DNA of 62,000 bases, taken from assembly GCF_000003815.2 (NCBI RefSeq), contig NC_049979.1, positions 3,632,520-3,694,519 of the forward strand, read 5' to 3'. A program made the position numbers and the translations under genes. This DNA comes from Branchiostoma floridae (taxonomy: Eukaryota > Chordata > Leptocardii > Amphioxiformes > Branchiostomatidae). Shown here one piece after another: positions 25,601 through 35,400 of this stretch (positions within the stretch are counted from its first letter, which is position 1; every line of letters begins with the position of its first letter). The notes below the pieces were generated by a model. The model had not been told where the DNA came from and ran no database searches. It saw only the letters and a list, made by a program, of their open reading frames with translations.

Positions 25601-26652
25601 CGCATTATTTTGATGAATGCATATATCTTGTTCTTTAAAGAAAGGAGCAAAAAATTCATGACAGAACGAAGGACATGACATGGCATTACAGAAATAAGCC
25701 GAAGCCACACTCCTGATTGGAGGTGGCCTCCGTTGGCCTTACAAAACAAGTCTTACTTGATTGGCCTGGATTCCAGTTTTCTTAGTTTTGCTCCGCTTCC
25801 AACAGCCGAGTCGACAGGAGAATCCATACAACGACTATCAGAAGGTAACAGGGCTGGATTCCAGGCTAAGTCTTACCTAGACATCGGGGTTCCTCTCCCA
25901 ACCAGGTCATGTTGGCTAAACTGCAGACGTAGGTACCGGATAGCTGAGAATACTGGCCATGGTAGCTGAGGTCTGCAGGTCCCACCAACAGATCGTCTTC
26001 GGCGGAGCACGTTACATTACAGCGGCCTTTCACGTCGGGGTAGTTATAGTTGTAGTCACAGTTCACAGCCTCTACTGCTGCGTCTGGCCACGGGAAATCA
26101 CCGCAGGGCCTCGGGTCTGTGGAATCAAACTCTGATGTGTGATTTCAAAATGATACTTGTACTTTGTCTAGTCTTCAAACCCACCAACAAGAACCCAACG
26201 CAAGGGACGTAGAGGTGTAGTTGTCAGGCCTTTATTACTCACACAACAAATGTTGATGGTACGACTGTTTTTAAAGGAGGAGAATACTTCTATTGCTTAT
26301 TATTAAACACTGTGCAATCATGACTTAGCATGCCAAATAAGAACGCATCAGGCAGAACATGACAGGTCAACATGTGCTGTATACAGCTGACTTTTCTCCT
26401 ACCGAGTGTTGTATCTTGCCATGTTGTATCTTGCCATGTTGTATCTTGCCATGTTGTATCTTGCAGGGTTGTATCTTGCCATGTTGTATCTTGCAGTGTT
26501 GTATATTGCCATGTCGTATCTTGCAGTGTTGTATCTTGCAATGTTGTAGGTGGTTCCGTTCCTGGGGTAGTCCAACTGTACGCCGGCCAAGGCCGAATGG
26601 CCAAATGGCCAGGCGGCAGGACTCCACACACGGTCAGCAGTAACAGCAACAT
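19635..26652 (-). CDS. Gene C: signal-(CCP-SRCR)x2-ZP-TM receptor, intact
   Basis: Exons in transcript order: 26403-26652 signal plus pentapeptide stalk, 25877-26116 CCP1, 25004-25489 SRCR1, 24350-24589 CCP2, 23602-24084 SRCR2, 23163-23341 ZP-N, 22719-22994 ZP linker, 20971-21095, 20595-20694 and 20183-20348 ZP-C, 19635-19801 TM/tail. The sum is 2,712 nt, giving 903 aa with no phase conflict. The 5' half is a close copy of gene A. The 3' half belongs to a second type shared with gene E: the last exon is 18 nt longer and starts GEPGDTTTTRGG, and the tail ends GYSVLHNSY. The furin-like GRRRREAE site and VYRLIQGP patch are present. The intron after 22719 holds the largest minisatellite of the cluster (about 33 units). 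Its second CCP-SRCR pair appears to come from a fused neighbour gene. Confidence 0.82.
21389..22757 (-). repeat. Splice-donor minisatellite, gene C (about 33 units)
   Basis: Same unit as in gene B. Higher-order duplication is visible: variant units with ACTCTGG near 21675 and 21877 recur with the same neighbours, and a block with CACAATTGCAAACACC occurs near 22110, 22320 and 22525. Most units carry CAG/GTAGGT on the coding strand. Confidence 0.9.
26405..26552 (-). repeat. Coding 15-bp VNTR in gene C stalk (10 units)
   Basis: This is the same pentapeptide array as in gene A with one unit fewer, so unit number has changed since the duplication. It stays in frame because the unit is 15 bp. Confidence 0.9.
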
Positions 26653-26722
26653 GACTCAGCAGAAGTGGAGACACGGGAGGACTCCTGCTGGTGGCTGTTG
26701 TGCGGCTGCAGCGCTACGTTGG

Positions 26723-26862
26723 TTATTATATTCCGCCAGCCTCATTAATCATATAAGGTATATATCATCCAGAACATGTCAGACACCGGTAACTAGTACG
26801 CGTACTTATACCTCGTCGTTACGTTAAGTTTACACAACTGCATTGTCAAGTTATTTTCCCAT
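26723..26862 (-). promoter_or_regulatory. Gene C core promoter and conserved upstream block
   Basis: TATAATAA lies at 26723-26730, about 71 bp before the ATG, the same variant as gene A. The conserved block is at 26830-26862. Confidence 0.6.
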
Positions 26863-27559
26863 CCATTTGAGATTTGATATAATTAAGTCATATAGCAATC
26901 CATCATGCGTGTAAAATTGAGGAATTCTTGTTTTAAGCCAAAATTTACAAAAAATAGAGAATTAGAGTCCTGCCTTATGTCTAATGGTAGATAATCATTT
27001 CCTATCTGTGCGCTAATCCAAAATATTTTGAGGTACCAGTTAGATCGTTTTCAACATGTTTTATTTTTCATTTACAACATGTTATATATATATTCAACTC
27101 CGGCAACAACACTTGTTGATACATGCAATTGTGAACGTTATAAACGAATTTTACTACACAAACAACTGTATTATATTACCATTGTGTAAATTTGCACAAT
27201 ATTAATATTAGTCTTTTGTGGTGTGGTGGTCCGTATCGTCGACAGCTGAACTTGCGGTGAACAAGAAATTAACACAAAAAAAAGAAAGAAAAGAAGAAAA
27301 GTCGTATGTACATGTAGTGAAGTACATATTTGCTATTCTAATGTTCACTGGTGTACATGTACAGTACATACTCGGATATGCCATACCACAGGGAATACTT
27401 ATCCCAAAATTGCTATGGTAATGATTTATTCGCAATCGCAAAATGCTTGGAGGTCTGGGGACCAAAACACAGGTTTTTTTTAATCTTTTTGCTGAGTATT
27501 TCTTTTAGTGCCAATGGTGCAAATCACTGATATGCACGAACAGCTGACGCTGTAAGTCA

Positions 27560-30500
27560 GAGTGTATATAGTTCCACCCTGAGCCTTACCGAGACTACCC
27601 GTGGCGCCGAGACTACGACTTCGTTGGATACTGACATACGGATAAGTACCAACACATAAGATAGCTTGTAGCCTAGTACAAAATGTAAGTGCTCATCAAG
27701 AAGTAATTCGGAGATCTGCAACTATGTCAGAGCTGTTAAGTTAAGTAGCAAATTCGTAGACCAAGTAGAGGTAAAAGTTCATAAGACTAAACTGATAATA
27801 TACATAGGAACCTTAGCTAAGATAAATACCAACTTAAGTTATATGGTATAAAAAGTTAAGTTATAGTTAAGTGAGAAACACTAAGTATGTATTGCATTAG
27901 ATAATTAGAGCTGCGTGCTGTTAGAATAATTTGAGTTAACATAGTGCTGCACTTTTGTTATCGTAAAAGCAGGGACCAAGTCATGATAGATCTAGTATCA
28001 AGATTACATATGTTTCCAGACTCTATATCCATTGGATTTTGGAATGTCCATGGTCTGGGGAAGAAACTTGAGGATAACAACTTTAGAAATAGCTTAGAAA
28101 AGTTAGATTTTTTCTCCCTCCTTGAAACATGGAGTAGCGAAATATCAGAAGTTGACCTACCAAATTATCAGCATTTTTCATCTTTTAGGAACAAACAAAG
28201 TAGAGCTAGACGGAACTCAGGTGGAATTGTCTTTTACTTTAAAAACGAATTAGCAAAATTTATAAAGAGAGAGAGTAGCACTTCAGAATGTAAAGATATT
28301 CTCTGGATCCGTGTAGCCAAGGAATTGCTTGGCCTGTCCAGAGATGTGTTCATAGGTAGTGCATATGTTAGTCCTATATACTCTTCGATCCACAAAAGGG
28401 CGGAAGAGTCTATTTTTGACGTACTAGAACAGGATGTTGCACACTTTTCAGCTAGAGGACTTGTGATTCTCGGAGGAGATTTTAATAGCCGAGTAGGATC
28501 CTTAAAAGATTTCGCGGACGAAGCCCAAATAGACCCTGAATTTGAACCACCAAGACTCCTCCCAAATCTCAACATCCCAAGACATTTTTCTGACAAAAAC
28601 CCGCCAAACACTTTCGGCAAAGATCTAACTGATTTATGTTGCCAGTCCGACCTCCGCATTCTAAATGGTCGAGTCCTGGGAGATCTCAGCGGCCGATTCA
28701 CATGCTACCAGCCCAATGGCTGTAGCACGGTAGACTATGTCATAGCTAGCAGTAACCTCTTTCACAACATTAATACTTTTCGAGTACATCCATTGACAGA
28801 ATTTTCCGATCATTGCATGGTCTCGCTAAACATCAATACACTTATACAAGAACCTCAAAACGAAACGAAAGCCAAAACTAACACGCGACCTTTCCCAGAC
28901 AGGTTTGTCTGGGGACCGGACTCTCGCGAAAAGTTTACAAATGCGTTAGGTAGCCAGGCAATATCGCGAAAGCTTGGAAATTTTATATTGTCAACGCATC
29001 AAAAATCAGACTCAAGTCTAGACGTCGACAGAGAAGTTCAGGAATTTCAGGAAATCCTAGAAATGGCGGGGAAAATGTCATTACAGGTAAAACATAAAAG
29101 GAAACGAAAAACACCCAAAACGAATAAAAAGTGGTTCAACAAAAATTGCTATGAGGCCCGCCAGGAGCTCCGAAATATACAATATTTACTGCAACGAAAT
29201 CCAAAAAACCCTTTTATTAGAGGTAGATACTTTAAGAAGAAAAAAGAATACAACAAACTAATTCGAAAGCGAAAAAAAGAGTATGAAACTGACTGTCTAA
29301 TGCAACTGCAAAATCTTCAGCAAACTAACCCAACCGCCTTTTGGAATCTGCTCAAACAACTTAAAAACGCCAACTCCACACTTCAAGAAGACATCCCGCC
29401 TGACTCTTGGATAAATCACTTCAAATCCTTACACCAGAAACGTAGGATAGAGCAGCAGAATTTTGATAGTGCATTTGAGCAGAAAATTATAGACGAACTA
29501 AAGATATTAAAGGAACGAGATTTAAACGAAGGGCCCATAGATTACCCCATCACGGAGGCAGAAATTAGTAGCTCAATAAAGGCCCTCAAAAACAAAAAGG
29601 CGAGCGGCGAAGACATGATAAACAACGAAATGCTGAAAGCAGGACACAACTTTCTATTACGGCCTCTTGTTAAACTATTTAACCGCATTTTTTCAAGTAG
29701 AATATTCCCCCAAACGTGGTCAAACAGCTACATAGTGCCCATATACAAATCAGGAAGAAAAGACGACCCTAACAACTACCGCGGGATATTAATCTCCAAA
29801 TATACACAGTCAAGAAAACAACTCTTCGCCTGCTTCGTAGACCTATCCAAAGCATTTGATTCAATTTGGCACGAGGGCTTATTATTCAAAATCCTATCAA
29901 AGGGTATTTCCGGTAGATTTTTCGATATGCTAAAAAGTTTATATAGTCAATCCGTAGCTAGTGTGAAAACCAATATAGGTTTAAGTGAAAATTTCCATGT
30001 TGAGATAGGAGTTAGACAAGGTTGTGTTTTAAGTCCTTCCCTATTTAACCTGTATGTCAGTGACTTAGCAGACGAGCTGAATACAGGAGATTTTGATGCG
30101 CCCCTGTTAAATACATCAAAAGTATCAAGTCTATTTTATGCCGATGACCTTGTCCTACTATCAACGAGCCAAAATGGCCTCCAAAATGCAATTAACACAC
30201 TAGGTCGTTACTGCAACAAATGGAAACTATCAGTGAACCTAAATAAGACAAAAGTAATTGTATTTAACAAAAAGGGTCATATGTTCTCAAATTTCAAATT
30301 CCATTTACTAAACAAAAGCATAGAGATAGTTTCCTCATACTGCTATTTAGGAGTGGTGTTTACAGCCGGGTGCAATTTCACAACAGCGATTAAAACTTTA
30401 CAAAAGAAAGCTCTAAGAGCTCTGTTCAGCATTAAAACAACCCTAGGAGATACCAACCCTCCCATTTCAGTATATTGTAAACTATTTGATGCCTGCGTTG

Positions 30501-31503
30501 TCCCAATATTGACTTATGGTGCAGAAGTATGGGGCAAGAGTGGATTGAACGACAAGTCACCAATTGAACAACTTCATCTTAAGTTTTGTAAATGGATGTT
30601 AGGTGTAAGAAAAAACTCGAGTAATCTAGCAACAAGAGCAGAATTGGGCAGGTATCCCCTGTGGATTGAAGTATATACTAGATTATATTCATATTACAAA
30701 AGATTAGTTAAAGAAGTTCCAACAAATAGCCTACAATTTGAAGCCTTCCTTGTACAACAGGACTTGCACAGACGTAAGCTACCATGTTGGCTATCCAATG
30801 TTAGTAAAATCCTGGAGGAGTCAGGGTTTGCGTACCTATTGCTTAACAGTGATCACAACACATCGTTGGCTCAGGCTGAAATAAAACAAAGACTGGAAGA
30901 CACCTTTCTTCAAAACTTTTACTCAGAAATTAACTCCCCTGGTATTAAAGAAAACCAAGGGAATAAATTAAGAACCTACAGAAAATTCAAGTATACATAT
31001 GAAAGAGAAAAATACCTCGATATAACAAATTTTAGCTATCGCCGAGCCATGACTAAACTAAGGATCAGCGATCATCCTCTACAAATTGAAGCCGGTAGAT
31101 ACACCCGCACTCCTCCAAATGATAGATTATGTATGTTTTGTGATAAGAACTATAGGTATATAGAAGATGAAGCGCACTTTCTTCTAGAATGCTCACTGTA
31201 TAAAGATATACGCAATACCTTTGTTAATAGTACTACGCTTGCAAAACAGAAATATGCACAACTAACAAAAGAAGACTTTTTCAAATGTATAATGACATCA
31301 GTTAACTATGATTTGATAGAAGAACTCTGTAAGTTCGTCTTCACATGTTTTAAGAAGAGGGAGGAAGCATGTAGAAATATAGTCGTAAGTAGAACATAAG
31401 ATAGCTTACTTATCAGACTCTTTGTATGCGACTTACTGCATTTAGCCCTAGGAGGGCATGAATATGCAATAAACTTCATTGTCATTGTCATTGTCATTGT
31501 CAT
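27560..31503 (+). mobile_element. LINE (CR1/L2/Jockey-like) inserted between genes C and D
   Basis: It has a 5' region of about 380 bp, one long ORF, a short 3' UTR and a tail of about four ATTGTC units. It interrupts a block otherwise shared with 4,023-5,250: the empty site reads GTGTATTATTGGAC at about 4930, and here GTGTAT is on the left and ATTATTGGAC on the right. At most about two bases of target duplication can be recognised. No ORF1 is seen, so it may be 5' truncated. It lies opposite in strand to the receptor genes. Confidence 0.9.
27944..31399 (+). CDS. LINE ORF2: endonuclease-reverse transcriptase with internal RT deletion
   Basis: 1,151 aa, open throughout. The N-terminal APE-type endonuclease shows GDFNSR (about 178-183) and SDHC (about 288-291). 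The reverse transcriptase shows NYRGI (about 611), FVDLSKAFDS (about 631), GVRQGCVLSPSLFN (about 688) and YADDLVLLS (about 731). The C-terminal zinc-like motif is CMFCDK...HFLLEC (about 1063-1083). Related elements have roughly 75-80 residues between NYRGI and the FVDLSKAFD block; here there are about 20. The segment with the conserved QxGFR-type fingers motif is missing in frame. The polymerase is therefore probably inactive although the frame survives. The start codon is the first Met and is uncertain. Confidence 0.88.
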   Translation: MLHFCYRKSRDQVMIDLVSRLHMFPDSISIGFWNVHGLGKKLEDNNFRNSLEKLDFFSLLETWSSEISEVDLPNYQHFSSFRNKQSRARRNSGGIVFYFKNELAKFIKRESSTSECKDILWIRVAKELLGLSRDVFIGSAYVSPIYSSIHKRAEESIFDVLEQDVAHFSARGLVILGGDFNSRVGSLKDFADEAQIDPEFEPPRLLPNLNIPRHFSDKNPPNTFGKDLTDLCCQSDLRILNGRVLGDLSGRFTCYQPNGCSTVDYVIASSNLFHNINTFRVHPLTEFSDHCMVSLNINTLIQEPQNETKAKTNTRPFPDRFVWGPDSREKFTNALGSQAISRKLGNFILSTHQKSDSSLDVDREVQEFQEILEMAGKMSLQVKHKRKRKTPKTNKKWFNKNCYEARQELRNIQYLLQRNPKNPFIRGRYFKKKKEYNKLIRKRKKEYETDCLMQLQNLQQTNPTAFWNLLKQLKNANSTLQEDIPPDSWINHFKSLHQKRRIEQQNFDSAFEQKIIDELKILKERDLNEGPIDYPITEAEISSSIKALKNKKASGEDMINNEMLKAGHNFLLRPLVKLFNRIFSSRIFPQTWSNSYIVPIYKSGRKDDPNNYRGILISKYTQSRKQLFACFVDLSKAFDSIWHEGLLFKILSKGISGRFFDMLKSLYSQSVASVKTNIGLSENFHVEIGVRQGCVLSPSLFNLYVSDLADELNTGDFDAPLLNTSKVSSLFYADDLVLLSTSQNGLQNAINTLGRYCNKWKLSVNLNKTKVIVFNKKGHMFSNFKFHLLNKSIEIVSSYCYLGVVFTAGCNFTTAIKTLQKKALRALFSIKTTLGDTNPPISVYCKLFDACVVPILTYGAEVWGKSGLNDKSPIEQLHLKFCKWMLGVRKNSSNLATRAELGRYPLWIEVYTRLYSYYKRLVKEVPTNSLQFEAFLVQQDLHRRKLPCWLSNVSKILEESGFAYLLLNSDHNTSLAQAEIKQRLEDTFLQNFYSEINSPGIKENQGNKLRTYRKFKYTYEREKYLDITNFSYRRAMTKLRISDHPLQIEAGRYTRTPPNDRLCMFCDKNYRYIEDEAHFLLECSLYKDIRNTFVNSTTLAKQKYAQLTKEDFFKCIMTSVNYDLIEELCKFVFTCFKKREEACRNIVVSRT

Positions 31504-32278
31504 TATTGGACATCAGCTGTATTTTGCGGGTTGACGTTTATGAGGATTGTGTTATGCATACATTGCCCTGCTTGGTAAGCAGTCAGTAATATTAGGGCTA
31601 CGATTTAGTTTTTCCTCCTGTTCGTTCTTATTTTTGGGTATGGGACTATCAACGTCATCGGCTTAGTACATATGGTTGTTAACAGATGCCGTGCAAATTC
31701 CAGATGTGATTGAACGACTGACTGTCTTATTATCATCACATTTGATTGAAAACATTAAACGCACCACAGCCCAATGTACAGACCATAAATGCGTCACGGA
31801 GTATGTGGCCTACGGCTGTTGTTATGAGTTTTTATTAGTCTATCGAGACTGAAGGATGCCTACTGCTCTAGAACTGTCTCACGGAATGTCAAAGTGGACA
31901 AACACGTGCACGCATGACAAATGAGTCTGCTCATTAAAGGTAGGTAAAAGTAAACCCATTGGCTTGTTGAGTACGTAGGGCAATGTCCTTTGTGAAATGA
32001 TTTATATTTTTGCTTGACTTGCCTCCAAAAAAACATCCTGTCGCCCTATCCGCCTCAGTCAAACTTAGAAAAGCGGAGTTTGGGCTCCTTGTGTACGTGT
32101 GTTAGTACATCTTCATTGCTCGTCTGTTCTAGTCAAATGCTCTTGATACAAAAAAAACTTGTTCAGTAAATGGCAGCTAATGCCTCGGCCCAACTACATT
32201 GTGGACGCTGAGAATCCTACACTGGCACATAGAAACGGACAAAAAATGATGAGACCATCAATTTGAATTGCCATTGAT

Positions 32279-32284
32279 TTTAAT
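32279..32284 (-). other. Poly(A) signal ATTAAA, gene D
   Basis: Conserved ATTAAA. It is about 100 bp after the actual stop because part of the tail is duplicated in between. Confidence 0.6.
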
Positions 32285-32339
32285 CTGGACTACGGTTGCA
32301 AACGTACGTGATAGCAGACAGAGGGAGCTCTTCCCCTGT

Positions 32340-32435
32340 CTAGTAGCGGTTCTGCAGCACGCTGTATCCTGTTTGGCTGCCGTGTGTTAGTCTATGTTCT
32401 GCAGCACACTGTAGTCGGCCTGGCTGCCGTGCCGC
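32340..32435 (-). repeat. Partial tandem duplication of the tail end in gene D
   Basis: The used copy ends HGSQADYSVLQNID then stop. Directly downstream a second copy can be read in another frame as HGSQTGYSVLQNRY then stop, matching genes B, C and E. The duplicated piece is about 45 bp. Confidence 0.75.
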
Positions 32436-35400
32436 CGCGCCTTGTACAGGAGACCCACAGACATGGCGATGGCCAGCACGGCACACGCTCCAACCACGGC
32501 CCCGGCAGCTGTAACCTGGCGCCCACCGCTCTCATCTGGAAAGGACGGGATGGGGAAGTTGGAGGACTTCCCTGTAATACAGCTTGTCACTTTTAAGGGA
32601 AAAAACCTCAACTTCTTTTCCATACAGCAGCTGGAAAATGTTGCTTTTGGGGGGATGATCAGCAGAAGGTAAATAACAGCGGTTACACCCAGCCCTAAAA
32701 AGATATCCGGAGAGTTTCCAAAGAAACAATATTTTCAGGCCGTCTCTACCAGCATCAGAAGCTCCTAAAAGATAGCAGAAATAGATTGCCAGGGGACTTT
32801 TCGCCAAAAGACTTAAGACTGGCCAGGTGTGTCAGTCCGCGGTAAGGGGTTCATTTCTCAATTCGAGGCAAATGAGACCCGATGGTGGCCCTCCGGCAAA
32901 TTATTCTTCCTATATGGCCAGCTTAGTTAGTCTGGGAGAGACTAGGGCAGGGTCAACATGACGTTGGATATAACATCATTGATATGACCAGCTGTGTGTA
33001 AACCCACTGGCATGCTCACCATTTTGGTCCTGGTCGACCACAATGGGGCCCTGGATCAGCCGGTACACCTCGGGTTCGCCCTCGGCCTTCCTCCGCCTCC
33101 TGCCCAAGGGCGGCTGGCAGCCCTGCGCGCAGCGGGAGTTCGGGTCCGAGGCCTTACACAGCAGCACGTTACAGTGCAGGTACACCTGGGGAATATCGAC
33201 AGAGAAAGACGGCATGTAAGGAAAGGGTCACGATTTTCCTCATCAACCTCTGGCCAAAGTTTAGTCCTCGTCAGGGGGTAATGAACTCTGATAGAACTTG
33301 TTGCAAGTTGCCGAAACACTGACCGGGGAGAGTATTGTGAATAACATTTTGTCATGCAATTTCTCATGCCCAAGTAAAGTCATAGCTTTAACGGTTACCA
33401 TGTCAACGCCGCTGGTGTAGGCGAACGCCTGGAAGCCGAAGCGCCCCCTGTCCGGGCCTGGTGACGGGTAGAACTGCAGCGTCGGCAGTTTGGCACAGCT
33501 AGAAAGAAAGGAGGATTCATGAAAGGATTATACAAGAAAAGTAGACCTGCTGATCCGCGGAACTGGGAGATTGAGATGACAGTCCATTTTTTTATTGGAG
33601 AGTGACCTAGTCTCGATCTCGTGAGAGAGCACGAGACTAGATCTTGAAAGCTTGCGTAGATCATCTGCCCCCTTCCTTGCGGAGTAGGGGTAGGTAGGAA
33701 TTGGGCAGCTCCCAACCCTCATTGCAGTTCAGCTTCGCACCTCCCAACTGGGTGTGGATATACTATCAGCGGTCAGCCGTCGAAAATTTGGAGGTATGTA
33801 CCTTACCTTTAAAAACAGTCATTGCTTGAAGAAAAACTTGGAGTATCTGTATTGATACGTGACTGATGAACCTCTTCAACGAAGAATATGGACGTTTTAC
33901 TGACCCGTCGACGATAACGTCATTCCGTGTCTTGTCGTCAGGATCGTCGCTAGGCGTGGCCACACAGGTGTGAGCGAACACCTGCAGGTCGGTGTCACTG
34001 GAATTTACCTGGATCTGCACGTGGATCATCTGGAACACAACGGCTATGGTCATTATCATTTAATACATCATGCCGTAACAGTGCATGCGTGCAGGCAAAG
34101 TTCAGAGACATATGTTCAGTTCAGTTCCTTCATTTAAACTGAAAAAGCCCTGTCGGCCTTTGCCGCTCTTCCCAGAGGTCCAGTGGAGAGGAGGGGTCAC
34201 GGGAAAAAACAAATGAATAGATAAATAGTTCACTGGCAAGTAGGACCAACTTTTTTGAGAGACGATGATTGGAAATACTCCACCTACGTTGGAGCCTGTT
34301 GCTCACGTCATGCTAGTTTAAACAGGAATCCGGTGCCCCCTATGTAAAGCACTAAGGAAGTACACGTGTCATGAGCAATAAATTAAGTGAGCCTGAAGAA
34401 GCCCAATTATTGGGTGAAAATATCGCAAGCCTCTCTCAGAATCTGGTAGGAAACAGTACAACTATTCCACAATATTCTTTCATGGGAATTATGAGTATTC
34501 CGGACCTACCTCCTGTAACTCCACACAAACACTGGATACTCCGGACCTACCTGCCGTAACTCCACAAACACCGGATACTCCGGACCTACCTGCCGTAACT
34601 CCACACAAACACCGGATACTCCGGACCTACCTGCCGTAACTCCACATACACCGGATAATCCGGACCTACCTGCCGTAACTCCACACAAACACCGGATACT
34701 CCGGACCTACCTGCCGTAACTCCACACAAACACCGGATACTCCGGACCTACCTGCCGTAACTCCACAAACACCGGATTCTCCGGACCTACCTGCCGTAAC
34801 TCCACACAAACACCGGATACTCCGGACCTACCTGCCGTAACTCCACAAACACCGGATTCTCCGGACCTACCTGCCGTAACTCCACACAAACACCGGATAC
34901 TCCGGACCTACCTGCCGTAACTCCACACAAACACCGGATACTCCGGACCTACCTGCCGTAACTCCACATACACCGGATAATCCGGACCTACCTGCCGTAA
35001 CTCCACACAAACACCGGACACTCCGGACCTACCTGCCGTAACTCCACACAAACATCGGATACTCAGGACCTACCTGCCGTAACTCCACACAAACACCGGA
35101 TACTCCGGACCTACCTGCCATAACTCTACACAAACACCGGATACTCCGGACCTACCTGCCGTAACTCCACACAAACACCGGATACTCCGGACCTACCTCC
35201 TGTAACTCCACAAATACCGGATACTCCGGACTAGGGGTGGGTACCGGTACAGAAAATTCAGGTCCAGGTCCAGAAGATCAGGTCCAGGTCCGGACCATAC
35301 AAGAAAAAACGGTTTTGTACCGGTCCAGCCCTACTCCGGACCTGCCTCCTGTAACTCCACAAACACCGGATACTCCGGACCTACCTCCTGTAATTCCACA

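Noticed and set aside
26372-26827. Plus-strand ORFs rich in VVSCHVV or CCILPCCIL (also at 3713-4183)
   Set aside because: They are antisense readings of the 15-bp coding repeat in the stalk exons.
28234-28701. 155-codon minus-strand ORF
   Set aside because: Shadow of the LINE endonuclease region.
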